Source of the DNA: Utricularia gibba
Lineage: Eukaryota; Streptophyta; Magnoliopsida; Lamiales; Lentibulariaceae
Assembly (NCBI GenBank): GCA_002189035.1
Contig: NEEC01000007.1
Location: forward strand, 2,418,001-2,482,000
Direction: 5' to 3'
Length of the DNA: 64,000 nucleotides
Shown here: in pieces, positions 36,036-47,414 of the stretch
Layout of the letters: each line of letters starts with the position of its first letter
How positions within the stretch are numbered: position 1 is the first letter of the stretch
Program-made: the position numbers and the translations under genes
Notes under the pieces: generated by a model
Told to the model about the DNA's origin: nothing
What the model saw: the letters and a program-made list of their open reading frames with translations, nothing else
Databases searched by the model: none

Positions 36036-36491
36036 ATGGACAGCATTGTGGATTCATTAAGCGATGCTTATCTGGAGTTTTTAACTGCAGCAGCGAGCAC
36101 TTTAGAAGCGAGGAAGGTTGCGGGGGTTGAAAAAACTCCAGCCACTGATGCAGCGCTTGGGACTCTGAAGCAACAATGGGAATTGCTTAGAGTGGCTTGT
36201 GATCAAGCTGAAGAGTTTGTGGAATCTGTGAAGCAGAGAATCGGGTCCGAGTGCCTAGTGGATGAGGCTACTGGCTATGTTGCTACTAAAACAGAGCACC
36301 CTATTCCAGCAGGGCTTCCGCCTATTAGCGCTGTTCGCTTGGAACAGATGAGTAAAGCAGTCCGATGGCTCGTGATTGAACTGCAACAGGGGTCTAGTGC
36401 TGGATCAGGATCTGGATCTGGATCTAGTTCTTCACCTCATAGTTCCAGTATGCCCTTTGATGCTAGATTCACTGACGATGCCACTCAGTAA
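36036..36491 (+). CDS. MED32: Mediator subunit 32 (MED32)
   Basis: A plant Mediator tail subunit (the plant counterpart of MED2/29 by published proposals) that links activators to RNA polymerase II. 151 aa in one coding exon. Seen: MDSIVDSLSDAYLEFLTAAA, the highly conserved WELLRVACDQAEEFVESVKQ and RIGSECLVDEATG, then AGLPPISAVRLEQMSKAVRW and LVIELQQG, ending in a Gly/Ser-rich low-complexity tail. The ATG directly follows a strong acceptor (TTTATGCAG), and a donor CAGCAG/GTACTG lies at 35788, so a 248-bp intron in the 5' UTR (35788-36035) is likely. An upstream in-frame ATG at 36006 would then be intronic. Intact. Confidence 0.95.
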   Translation: MDSIVDSLSDAYLEFLTAAASTLEARKVAGVEKTPATDAALGTLKQQWELLRVACDQAEEFVESVKQRIGSECLVDEATGYVATKTEHPIPAGLPPISAVRLEQMSKAVRWLVIELQQGSSAGSGSGSGSSSSPHSSSMPFDARFTDDATQ

Positions 36492-39400
36492 GTGACAGTG
36501 GTCATCTGATTGCCTTGCAATAACAGGTTGGTGAACTTGAGCCATTAGAGTGTACTGAATTAAGCACTAAGACACTTTGAAATCTTGGCCTATCTTCTTC
36601 AAATGCGGCTATATCAGTACTCTGTATCATCAAATTGATTTTTCTTGAATGCTTTGAAGAATAGGAAAAATCTGAGAACACTTGGTAATGGTAGCTGCAT
36701 GCTTTTATTTGCGACACAAAAAGGTCTATTCTGACTGAATATCCTTCTGTAGACATGTACCATGCTGCTAGTTCTACCTTGGAATGGACATCAGCTATTG
36801 CAGCCAAGCACACCATCAAAACTGGAAATCCTGGATTCTCATGCCGAAAAGGAGATACAACCTAGTACAAGCGACTTGCACAAGCTTTACTCACTTCACC
36901 GCAGTGCTAAGATGCTCTTTCAACTGTTATCTTCCTTGTTTGGATACAAATGATAAAGTTTCAAGCCTTGACTGGTTAATCCCACAGAAAGTTGAAAGTC
37001 TACCACAGTGTTCCTTGAAACCATTCGGAACGCCTCTCCATATAGCTATAGCTATTGACACTCTTATACTAAAATTTTCATGTTTTAAGAGTATTAAATT
37101 AATATAATAGTCTAAATTTATTTGAATAGTTTCATTATTTTGTTTCAAGGTCATTTATCCTTTCTTCTTTTTAAATTAAACATTTTGCGGATAAAAAATA
37201 ATAATAAATATTTTGATGCGGTTGATGCTTTCAAATTTCATGTGACTCATAATTTTCCCCAGTTTTCATTTATATTGCATAAAATGAATATACTAGTCGT
37301 TTGAAAAAGCGCAGTGGGCCCCATAAATATTGAGGTACATACGCGGACACGTGTCCCTTGATCCTGCCACACATCCCACGCTTTTTCTTTGGAGAACTTT
37401 TAAATAATATTATTATAAACGCATATTCGAGATAAAAAGTGTTTTATCCAAAAAAAGGTACAAACTACAAATACAAAAGAAGCCCATCATTTGTGGTATC
37501 TCGGCTCGGCTCGGCTCGCCGCAAAGCTGGCACGCCGTGGCGGCGCTCATGGTTTTCCGACATCGCCGTTATCTCGTGGCCCCTGTCTGAAACAAAACGC
37601 AGAGACGAACATCAACGTTGCTCTTATCGAAATAAATAAATAATATTATTATTATTTATTAAAAATATTCATACTAATGATATTATTATTATAAATAAAA
37701 TAATGTAATTCTATGGAAGGAACACATGAGTACTTTGGGTTGCGTTTGATAAAATAACTTAAATAATGATGTAATTACATTACTTCTTATTTGAATAAAC
37801 ACGTATTATATGCTTATAATTAAAGTTTTGTTTGATGGATAGAGTTTGTAAATATGTGTTTAAAGTGTTATTAATATTTAGTATAAATGGAAAAAAAGAA
37901 TTAAAAATCAATTGACTAAGAAAAATTAACAATATTTTTAAAAATACACGATTGAAATTATTATGTAATTGTTTTATAAATCACATACATGTTAAAAAAT
38001 TTAATATACACATATTTGGATGTAAATACGAGGATCAAACATGATACTCAACTTTTCACCTTCAAATACACGCAACCTTATGAGTATATGCTGTAAATTT
38101 GAAATTGAGCTTCAAATCATATAGAATATAATCAATTTTGAGATTGTAAAACTCTTTTTTATTATATTATAAAATTTAATAAAATAAAATATCTATTATA
38201 TAAATTAATATATTACATTATTGTAAAAATTAATAGCATTATATAATGTATTATTCAAGTATATAAAAATTAAATATTATAATTTTTTAAATTAATATCT
38301 TCTTTATCATTAAAACATATATTCATAAACTCAATAATTTCTAAAAAAAATTACAAGATATGAATTTCAGATTTTAATATAAAATAATTAAACATTAAAA
38401 TATTCAAAAATTAAATAAAATCACTTCAAGAAATTATTAAAACAAAACAATCTTTATGTGTACCTTAGTTCACCATTTGGATTCAAATCCAATCTAATGA
38501 ACACAAGTTTATATCATTGTTTTAAAACACATGTGCCAACTCATTCTTCACTTCAATAATGTACTTATATTGATTTGTATAAGATGTTTAATCATCTTAA
38601 TTAATTTTCAATTATGTTCATTATAAAATATAAATTAAAAGAATAAAAATATATCCAGTATCTAATTTTTTATTAAAGTGGTTGGACTCAATCATTTAAT
38701 ATCAAATTAAATTCATGATTTTAAAAGTACAATTAATAATGCAGTTGGTACATGTACGAATGGTGACACAGAAGTGGTGTTAGTAGTCACTAGTCAGCGC
38801 CAATAGATTTCTTTGATTTGTGAAAATTGAAATATGAGTTTCATTGTTTGATTCCCGTGGTGCACGTTCTTCCGTTACTTGATGCCGGAGACATTCATCG
38901 GAAAAAGGAGGAGCACCGGAAATTGTTGCCGGTTATCCCTCCCCGATGCTTGAGAAAGGGGGCAGATAACACGATAAAGCTAACGCACTTTCTTTTTCTT
39001 TTGAGCTTTCGATATCCAATTGGTCAACTATTGAAAGATAGTCGGGATTCGAATCCCTTCTGAACCTTCTCTGATATAGCGAGCGCATCGTCCCAATGGC
39101 TGAAGAAAGAGATTCAAAAGGGCGCATTATTATCCTGAGGAAAGCTCTCTCACTGTGATAGGTTAGCCCGGATTCTCAATCGTTCGACATCCAATAGCAG
39201 CCATCTCGATGTCAAGGATGGCAGAGACTGGCTGAAAGAGACGGTGGGGTGCCCTCGGAATCAAAATTTTTCTGTATCTACCCCAGTTATCTGCCAATGA
39301 ATATAAAATTCAAATCCGCCTGGTTTGGGAATACCGGGAATGAAGCGTGAAACGTTGGGAGAAGGAGATCCGTGGGCCGAACGTCAGCTCGGCTTGGAGC

Positions 39401-39830
39401 CACCCAATGCCAGCTCTCTTCAATACACAGGTTTCCTCAAGTACCTCGGAACTCTGCAATTATCCTTGGGCCATGGCGTAACATGGTCTTACTCCCCTTT
39501 TCCGTTTCAATCCTTCCGCGTCAGATCTAATGGTTGTTGCGCTTGCTGCTGTGTCTGATCATCGGAACCTTTTACTTGAAGGGTTATGCCATTCTCTCTG
39601 AGAGTAGAACTTTCTATTTCTGTGGTTTTACTTCTCTTCTTGCACGAGGAGATTTGGAGTGTTTAGATGAGATTCATGTCTTTACACCAATTAACGAAGG
39701 GGTTCTTCCAGTTGCGGTTCTTGATAATCTGGGCGTGAAGTGGGTGGTGTTTCACTGATTTTTGTTTGATTTTGTAGGCTCAACCAAACTTCTTTGAATT
39801 GTGTTGAATAGCAGCAAATCCAATCGAGAA
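36492..39830. other. Intergenic DNA between MED32 and PCH1-like gene
   Basis: 36492-37080 holds the MED32 3' flank and short frames. At 37497-37520 there is a GGCTC pentamer run inside a small GC-rich island (37490-37620). 37630-38770 is very AT-rich. 38820-39270 is a distinct GC-richer block, noted separately. 39330-39780 is probably promoter and leader of the next gene, with an acceptor-like TTTTGTAG near 39778. No gene supported. Confidence 0.4.
38820..39270. other. GC-richer block of unknown origin
   Basis: A block whose base composition contrasts with its AT-rich left side. It contains the perfect palindrome GGGATTCGAATCCC near 39044-39057, tRNA T-arm-like, but no matching acceptor stem. 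Short frames on both strands only. An organelle-derived insert is one possibility that I cannot confirm by eye. Confidence 0.25.
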
Positions 39831-41217
39831 ATGTACGGCTTCAAGCTACTGGATGAGGAAGATGAGAAGAAGCAACAGAAACCTGCTTGGACTGCTCACT
39901 GGATGAAACCCAAAGGTGCGTAATTCACCAAATTCTGGTCTACTTTTCGTATGCTTCGTGGAGTTTCGAACGGGTTGAGTGGTATATCAGCAGATGGTTT
40001 GGACGCTGGGGAGCAGATCAGGACCCCATTCGCATTCGAAGCTGGTGATAGTTCTCGATCTGTTTCCAGAAATGTGCCAGAGGAAGCCACCCCCCTGCTG
40101 CTTGAGCATGATGTATCTTCGGACACTACAACTGTTCAGCAATTGCAGAATTACCCTAATGATTTGGAAATCAGGGTAATGGATAGCGTAGAAGAAATTG
40201 AGTCAGGTTGTAACGAAATCCCTCACACAACTCATAGGCATAGCCTGTTAGTGAAAAATGGCGTTCAATTCAACCCGTTGCAAGAAAATAGCAGGTTTGG
40301 GGCTCGGAGGGGAGTTAGAGTAGGAGGGGTGGAGCTTCATTCCCTAACTTCTTCAGCAGATAGTAAGCATGGAAATGAAGAAGACCCTGGGAGTAGAAAA
40401 TCAACACAAACTGTGACCCTGGAGAACACTCCCAAACAAGGTGACAGATCGACTGTACCCTGCGGTTGTGGTTTTTATTGATTGATGAGGCAATTTGTTT
40501 GTTTATTGGGGAACTTTTCTGGGAGTGTTTGCAATGTACGTAATCTAAAGAGCTCTTTAGTTCTGCAGGTGCATCTCTAACCGAATCATTTAAGGTAAGG
40601 TGATCTTTTTCTGGTGCTTCATTTCAATCTCAGCTCTGTTCCCTGTAAAAGATACAGAATGCTGAATCTTAGCTGGTTTTCTGAGGATTCATTGCACAAT
40701 ACATCGTGTAGGACATCAATCTGGATTTGAATTTGCCCCTCAAGGTCGATGATGCCTCATGTTCTGCAGAGGAAGGGCCACCTGAATTCCTTCCAGAATC
40801 AACTTCAAACTACACCTGCAACGCAAGCTCCATATGCACAGAAGAAGCAGAGAACAGATGGAGTAAACGACTTAAGCTGAACCCACCCCCTGCACAAGGT
40901 ACAAACATGTGAACCGACAGTCATATGAATGATGGCTTTAGCGTGTTCTTATAAAACGTGGGAGTCCGACATTTTCAGGAAAGAAGCAAGTGGACATGTG
41001 CCCAACACAGAACAAGGGAAACGACTCGTTGCTGTCAAATCCCTGGATTCGAAGATGGCTGCGGAACAAGCCCTCCATCAACATGAAGATCATCCAAAAT
41101 AGTCGTCTCCGTAGGATTGTTGCAACCGCACTGACGGGAAAGGTCATGCTCAACTTCAAACCATGTGCCCTCCAGCAGAAAGGCTTCATCACATTGTGGC
41201 ATGCAAGCGCTTTCTGA
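39831..41217 (+). CDS. PCH1/PCHL-like protein (tentative)
   Basis: Five exons: 39831-39915, 39994-40440, a 26-nt microexon 40569-40594, 40712-40898 and 40979-41217; total 984 nt (327 aa), every junction in phase. Seen: a short charged N-terminus (MYGFKLLDEEDEKKQQKPAW, TAHWMKP), a long polar middle, a DINLDLNLPLKVDD motif after the microexon, then SNPWIRRWLRN and the C-terminal block VATALTGKVMLNFKPCAL, QQKGFITLWHASAF. The C-terminal block resembles what I recall of PCH1/PCHL, phytochrome B-stabilising proteins that are often mislabelled F-box proteins. No F-box is visible here. The LDLNL core could act as an EAR-type repression motif, which is inference. The gene model is solid; the name is provisional. 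Confidence 0.75.
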
Positions 41218-41676
41218 AGGCCACTCGCTGTATGTTTTTGTTTATTTTGGCCAGACTTCGTTTGCCTTGATGCCTTTGTGTAATGTGGACAGCCATCTGC
41301 TTTCACCAATAACAGCTTTTGCATTGCGTTGTCAGAAGCCATTGCTGCGGCAAATAGGCATTCCATTTCGACAACGAGGGAGGCAGTTGAATTTCATGCA
41401 ACATTAGGGTAACATTTTTCTTGTTTTGGAGTACATAATTGAAATAGCCGAAGCCCAGAACAACAAACGGGTATAATTTCATTGTATATCGAGGAATGCA
41501 CCCAAGGCCGTGATCCTCTCGGCTTTGACAGGTGCACAAACCACACAAGACTCGTAGCATATGCCCAATTTACATGTATCTATCTGTGTGACCAAGAAGA
41601 GATACCACAGGGAATTTACACTCACCGAAGCACACCAAACAAACGATCTTCAGCCAAAGCCGAGCATTTCCTCATT

Positions 41677-44600
41677 TTAGAAGCAGAACTTCCTTTTCTG
41701 GTTAAAGAAACAGAAGACCGTCAGCAGGCGTGGTAGATAAGCAGTTGCATTGGAGGAGTGAAAATTTAGAGCATATGAACTTCACTTACGTGGAACCTTG
41801 CGTCTTGTTCTCTGTCTATGTAAGCCAGAAGCTCTTCCTGTTTGATTAGAGCCTCATAAAGAGCCTGAAAAGAGAATTCTTGGTGAGGTACACGGGCATT
41901 GGGACTGGAACAAAGGCAACCACAGATAGTGACTTCGGCAGGCCATGAGAAGCAATAAGGTTGGGAGATACCTTCTTGGTTGCAATCAGCTCTGCTTCAA
42001 GAGCTTCAACACGGTAAACAGCAGCATTCAGGAGTTCTTCCTTCTCAAATGGCATCTCAGACGGCTTCGCCTGAAGATGATTGACTTTCAACTCGAGCTC
42101 TGTCAGCCGCTTATTGACACAAGACAAGAGATCTGCTTCTACAGGAGATACAGAAGGGGGCGGTTGCCTGCATCCCATTTTCTGAGTTACATCAAAAGAG
42201 AACTCCACGGTGGTTTGGTCACTCTGTGATGGCACAAAGGTATTTTTACGGACAAGGATGGATGACAGCAAGCGGAAAAACGAGGAAAACATCATGAAGA
42301 ATGCCATAAGTGCAGCCAACAATCGAACATAAAGCCCTTCAGTAGCTTTCCGAGGCTCAGGTGGCAGAAGCATTTCTGTAATAACAGAAGGCAGATTCTT
42401 TATCAAGGGCACTCCGCTCTTTCTGTCATGCGTAGATAGAGCTATGGAATTTCCAGATGGTAGAAGCTAACCTTTAGAATCATAAACTGTCGTAGGAGGT
42501 GTTTGTTTATTGAATCCGGAATCAACGGCCTTGTCAACCATCGGAACATACTCCTGATATCCATATGCGGAAACTCCAATACCCTTGGTCTAGTAAACAT
42601 GTACAAATAACACCTTAGTAATTCAAATAACATTACAGCAAAAGGATTAACTATTTAAGTTATGAAAAGCTAAGGCATACCTCCTCTCGGACAGGAGTTA
42701 AACGAAGGACTGGGTTCATCGATGAAGCTTTAGGCGAAGAAATATCCTCAGCTTCAGACCCAGATTCCGCTGTGGAAGTGTCACTGCCTTTCACCTAAGC
42801 CAGGGGTGGTAAAAAAAGTTAGATGCATTGACCTCTGTTATCGGTGTTCCAAGTGTAAGTTACATGGATAGAGAATCCATACTCTGGGGTTACGAGGTTT
42901 GGCATATACCACCTTTCCTTCACTATTTATGATTTTAAGAGCCTGCCTTCCACACCTCGCTTCCCCATTGAGTATCATCTGTAATCACCGGTCAAATTTT
43001 TCAGTGACCGACTAAAACATGTTAGAGTGAAAATTAACTGTTAGGCAAGTAAATAATAATGTCACATCCAGACCTTGAGAATCTCAGGATTCTTCCATGG
43101 ACCTTTATCGGAGCGCAGACAGCCCCCTTGATCGGCACAGGTGCATGTCCCACCTAAAAAATCAGGTAGCTGACTGCAGAACACAAGGTATATGAACATT
43201 GCTGAAGTTACTTCAAAAAAAAAAAAAAAAAAAAAAAAAAAGCAGCAAGAGATACTATGAACAGGCGCACGTCCCCCTTCCCTTACCTCGCGTCCACAAT
43301 TTCAAGCAGCCTATTCTGAAATTTGGTTCCAAGAACCTGCAATGGGTTGAAATAAGCAAGAGCTCTCTTACTGAATTGCTCATTCAATCGCAATTCACAA
43401 TCAGCCAAGAGATGCTTTTCCAAAATAAAATTTGACGACCCAGAAACGTACATGAATCTTTGTTGCCGTTTTTGGATCTATGAAGCTCTTTACGGAATTC
43501 CAAAGTAGCCGAAAACCAGGGCCAGCATTGACAATAAACATTTGATGCAACGTCTGTCTCAAAGAGAAACAAAGGTGAACAAGAGGTCAAACGAACCCCA
43601 ATACTTATTTTTGAAATTGCACAGTAAAAATCCATCAGTACCTCAGGATAATTATCACCATCGATCTTCTGGAGTTTTGTCATGAGGTCTCTTGCATTTT
43701 TTGTAAAGTTTTTCAAACCCTGAACATACAGTACAAGAACAAAAATTCAGTTGCAAACATAAGCAAAATGGCGAGGATGAAATTATTACTAATTAAACTA
43801 TCACCAAAGATGTATGTTGCGCACATACCACACCATGGACATCCAGAATTGTGGTGCTTGAATCAATATGACGTTTTGCAACAATGGTGCAAGCTGGGAA
43901 CTTGATTTCAAAGCTTCTCTCAAATTCCTTCACATGGTACTTTATGTAGCGGTCCATGGTCGTAACTTGCAGCAGTTTATTTGGGTCAACTTTCCCAAGT
44001 CGCTCAATATATAAAGGTCTTCCTTCCTTGTCAGTTCCATGATAACCATGGGGGTAGTACTTCATCACTTCATCAATCTCTGTGTAGTCAAAATCCTGAT
44101 ACCAGAGAATAAACACTTGAAATAAAAAATGATAGCCAAGAAATATCTTTCCAATTATGTCAAAAAATGATAGGTTTAATTGCCTCCGTCAGACTGTCGA
44201 CACAAAAATCCTTCCTCCATTGGAGCATATCAGCCCACATGTGCTTTGCTTTTTCAATATCAAACTTCCTCGCCTTCAAGAACCTACACGTCAATTTATA
44301 TCCATCATACACACCCGGACAGGGAAAAAGAAAAACACAAGTTCCAATTTATGTCACAAAGAATGGGAAAACCAACCTCAGCATTGTGTGGTAATCGTCA
44401 AACTTTTCTGGCAGCAAGCGATCCATCTCCAAGCTTTGTCGAAATGATTCAACTGCTTGTAGTTCCTCCGCATCTCGTATATCTTCAATCGAAACAGAAC
44501 TAGCTCTTACGTCACTCTTTCTTCTACTGCCTTTTTTCTTGAGAGAATGTCTGAACTTGGAAGACGCATTCAGAGCCTTCTTTTTAAGAGATCCAATTCT

Positions 44601-45041
44601 CGTTTTCCTTTCATCCTCAGAATTCTCGAAATCGGATTTTCGGTCTCTTCTCTCATCATGCCCACATGCACCATCAAAGCCTGTTCACCAAAACAGAGAT
44701 CAATCAATACAAGTACAAAATCAAAATGAAAGGGAAACACCACGGTGTGCAACCCCTCAAAATTTTAACGCACCACACATGAAAAGGGACAGGAAGAAAA
44801 ATTCCCAACAATCCTTCTTCTTCTGAAGAAAAAAAAACCAAGTATCCAAGGCAAGTGTAAAGTTGAACCGTAGAAAGAAAATCCAGATGGGCCTTGCTCC
44901 TCAAATACAAAAAACTAAACCAAGCACCAAATCGCTTCCAACTAAATTACGGAAAAAGAAAAAAAACACACACACACAACACACGCACAAAATCAAGAAT
45001 CGCTTACAAGGTCGAGCGAATCGATCCAAGGGACCTGACAT
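41677..45041 (-). CDS. SFH-like: Sec14-nodulin phosphatidylinositol transfer protein (SFH)
   Basis: SFH proteins exchange phosphatidylinositol and organise phosphoinositide signalling in polarised growth. Fourteen exons: 45041-45008, 44680-44377, 44283-44184, 44095-43829, 43719-43642, 43553-43452, 43336-43287, 43173-43074, 42978-42910, 42794-42681, 42589-42472, 42375-41972, 41864-41790 and 41697-41677; total 1836 nt (611 aa). Seen: [15 protein letters not shown] start, Lys-rich N-terminus, CRAL-TRIO N ([20 protein letters not shown]), Sec14 lipid-binding domain ([56 protein letters not shown]), a hydrophobic stretch ([12 protein letters not shown]), coiled coil and the basic nodulin tail KRKFCF. 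The last exon is only 21 nt. Intron 3 starts with GC instead of GT. Intact. Confidence 0.95.
43215..43241. repeat. Poly-A tract (27 bp) in an SFH intron
   Basis: Uninterrupted A run on the plus strand inside the intron between SFH exons 7 and 8. Confidence 0.9.
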
Positions 45042-47414
45042 CTCGAGTTTGCTACCTATCACCCCACAGTAAATTATGTATATACTGTGAGCTGGTTTAG
45101 GATCCCCTCACCAGCCAATCTTGCCTAATTTGAGCTGAGCTTCACGGAATCTCAAAAGGCCCGCGATCCGAGAGATGATCGCAGGTCAGAAATCCCGGAA
45201 ACGAGGAACCCACGGCACAAAGTGGTGAAAAAGGAGATCAAACCCACCTACGGAACACCAAATGCGGCTTCTCAATTATTATATCGGAGAAGAAACGATA
45301 AGGGGAAATGGTAGGCGATTCAGGCGCACGATCGTGTTAGAAGCGCGTGAGCTCAAACAGCACCAATCTCACGTTGCCATAAGGAATCTTGCTTTATTTT
45401 AAATAATTAACCACTTTTATAAATTATTTGCAGTTCAAATAGTCAAACGTCCTTTTTTTCAAATTCTTTAGTACAAAAAACATCAAAATTATGATTAAAT
45501 TATAATTGAATTAAGTAATTTTTAATTTTTTTTAATTTAGTAAAATAAAACATTATAAAACTGCAAATTCCTAATTTATTATCATATGCTTTTTTCCAAA
45601 CTTGATTCTCTATTGTTGGTGTTTTTCTAAAGGTATATATGCTTTGGAATTTTCAAAAAAGAAAAAGTTAGGGTTGGCGTTTGTCTTCAATTTGGTGTTG
45701 ACTATGAAAATAACTATCATGAGTATATAACATACTATATGGGTAAAATATGATTTTTGTATATATAATTAATGCTACAAATTTCACAGTACAATGATAT
45801 TCATTATTTTGTAATATTTGAAGAAAATTGCCTAAAAAATTCGCAAATTTTCCGTTTATAATAAATGACACAATTGGTGCTCATTCATAACTGATTCTTG
45901 TGATTTTATTTAACTGTAAAATTAGTCCTTACAATTTAATATATTTGACACAATAGGAGGTAATTAAAGTGATACACTAAAATATGTTTGATATATGAAT
46001 AAATTATATTAGAAATAAAAAGATATATATAATAAGGGGACATATGACAGTATAATTTTATTTCAATCCCTCCTCTTCTATTATTTTATCTTATATTCAT
46101 GTTAATTATCCTAAGTATAATTTATCTCATCTATCAAACATACTATTTTTCTTTTCCCATTTAATTATTTTTATTTATACTTACTACCAAACACACTCTA
46201 TTTAGTATTTATAATGTTTAACTAATAGGTTATTATCTTCAACTGTATAAATAGTATTTGCAACTTATGTATAAATAGTTCCCACTATTTTTTGAGGACT
46301 AATTTTGTCAAATGTATAAATAAATAAAGAGTAACTATACGAATTGTTTTAGAGAATGGTAACCATTTATGCCAAATTTTTTATGTGAATAGTATGTATG
46401 AAATTTTTAGAAATTAATTGTGTTAATTTATAAAATAATATGAACCAATTGCATCATTATTTTGCAATGGTAGGAATTAATTATATCAAATCTTTAAAGA
46501 TCAATTGTGTCAATTTATAAACAGTATATATAAATAGTAATTGATACGACCCTTCAATCAACAAGTGATTGGCAAACCAGATCTTGGTTGAAAGAATCAA
46601 TACTTCAAGAAAAAGAAGTTGGACCTCAAGGATTGAAAGATCCTTACAATCCAAACTATGAAATGGTACCACATTCACAGAATTAAGGAAGGAATTGGGA
46701 TTGATAACCACACACTAGACACCACAAGCAAGACTTGATAAATCTAAGTTCTACAATAACTCAAGGAAGGAGAATAACTCTCAAAAGTGATTACAATCAA
46801 AGTTGTCCAAAACATGAGTAAGGACTTCTTAAATAGATGAAGGATTAGGCCTTATTAGAGTAAAAGTAGTAATAATAATGTATTTGGTAGTAATGGATCT
46901 TCTCTAATCAAGTTAATGCACTTTGAGAATGTTAAATTCCATGCCCAACACCTCATAGCTTGATTGATTGGCTCATAAGCTCTTAAACACTTCTTGATTC
47001 CTTCTTGCTCTTGATCTAGTAATTGACCCAACTGAAATCAATAGAGTATTATTGATCTTGTGACATTTATCTTCATTGGGATAATCTATAGCATCCATGA
47101 TCTCATCCGATAGGGACTAATATTGCAAAACCACTAAAGTGTAGGGATTAATGGCGACACATGCTCTTACTATTTGTATAATAATGTAATTTGAGAAACA
47201 GATATTGTGATTGGATTAACGGGAAAATTAATCATTTTTATTAAAAGAAATTCTGGCTTGCCGACATATCCTCAATGCCACGTTGTCGTGGTCTGTGGGC
47301 TCCATTTGCTTCACCGGGTTCCGGAATCCGGACGGCTTGCGTTCGAATTTCGAAAGCGCCTCGCACTTCTCGTTCACGTTCAAGGGCCTCTGTTTTCCTT
47401 CCCTGAAGTTTCCG
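45042..47414. other. Divergent intergenic region, SFH / HISN7
   Basis: 45042-45380 is leader and promoter of the SFH gene. 45380-46530 is AT-rich with repeated variants of AATTGTGTCAATTTATAAA near 46420 and 46500. 46538-47080 looks like a transposon fragment, listed separately. 47200-47414 leads into the HISN7 coding region. Confidence 0.45.
46538..47080. mobile_element. Possible solo-LTR or LTR fragment
   Basis: Begins TGATACGACCC, a common start of plant LTRs, and continues in non-coding sequence of intermediate GC content unlike its AT-rich flanks. I see no second copy, primer site or clear CA end, so this is a suggestion from composition and the terminal motif only. Confidence 0.25.

Noticed and set aside
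39030-39070. Possible tRNA because of the T-arm-like GGATTCGAATCC
   Set aside because: The flanks do not fold into acceptor, D and anticodon arms, and the palindrome does not give a seven-base T loop with a five-pair stem.
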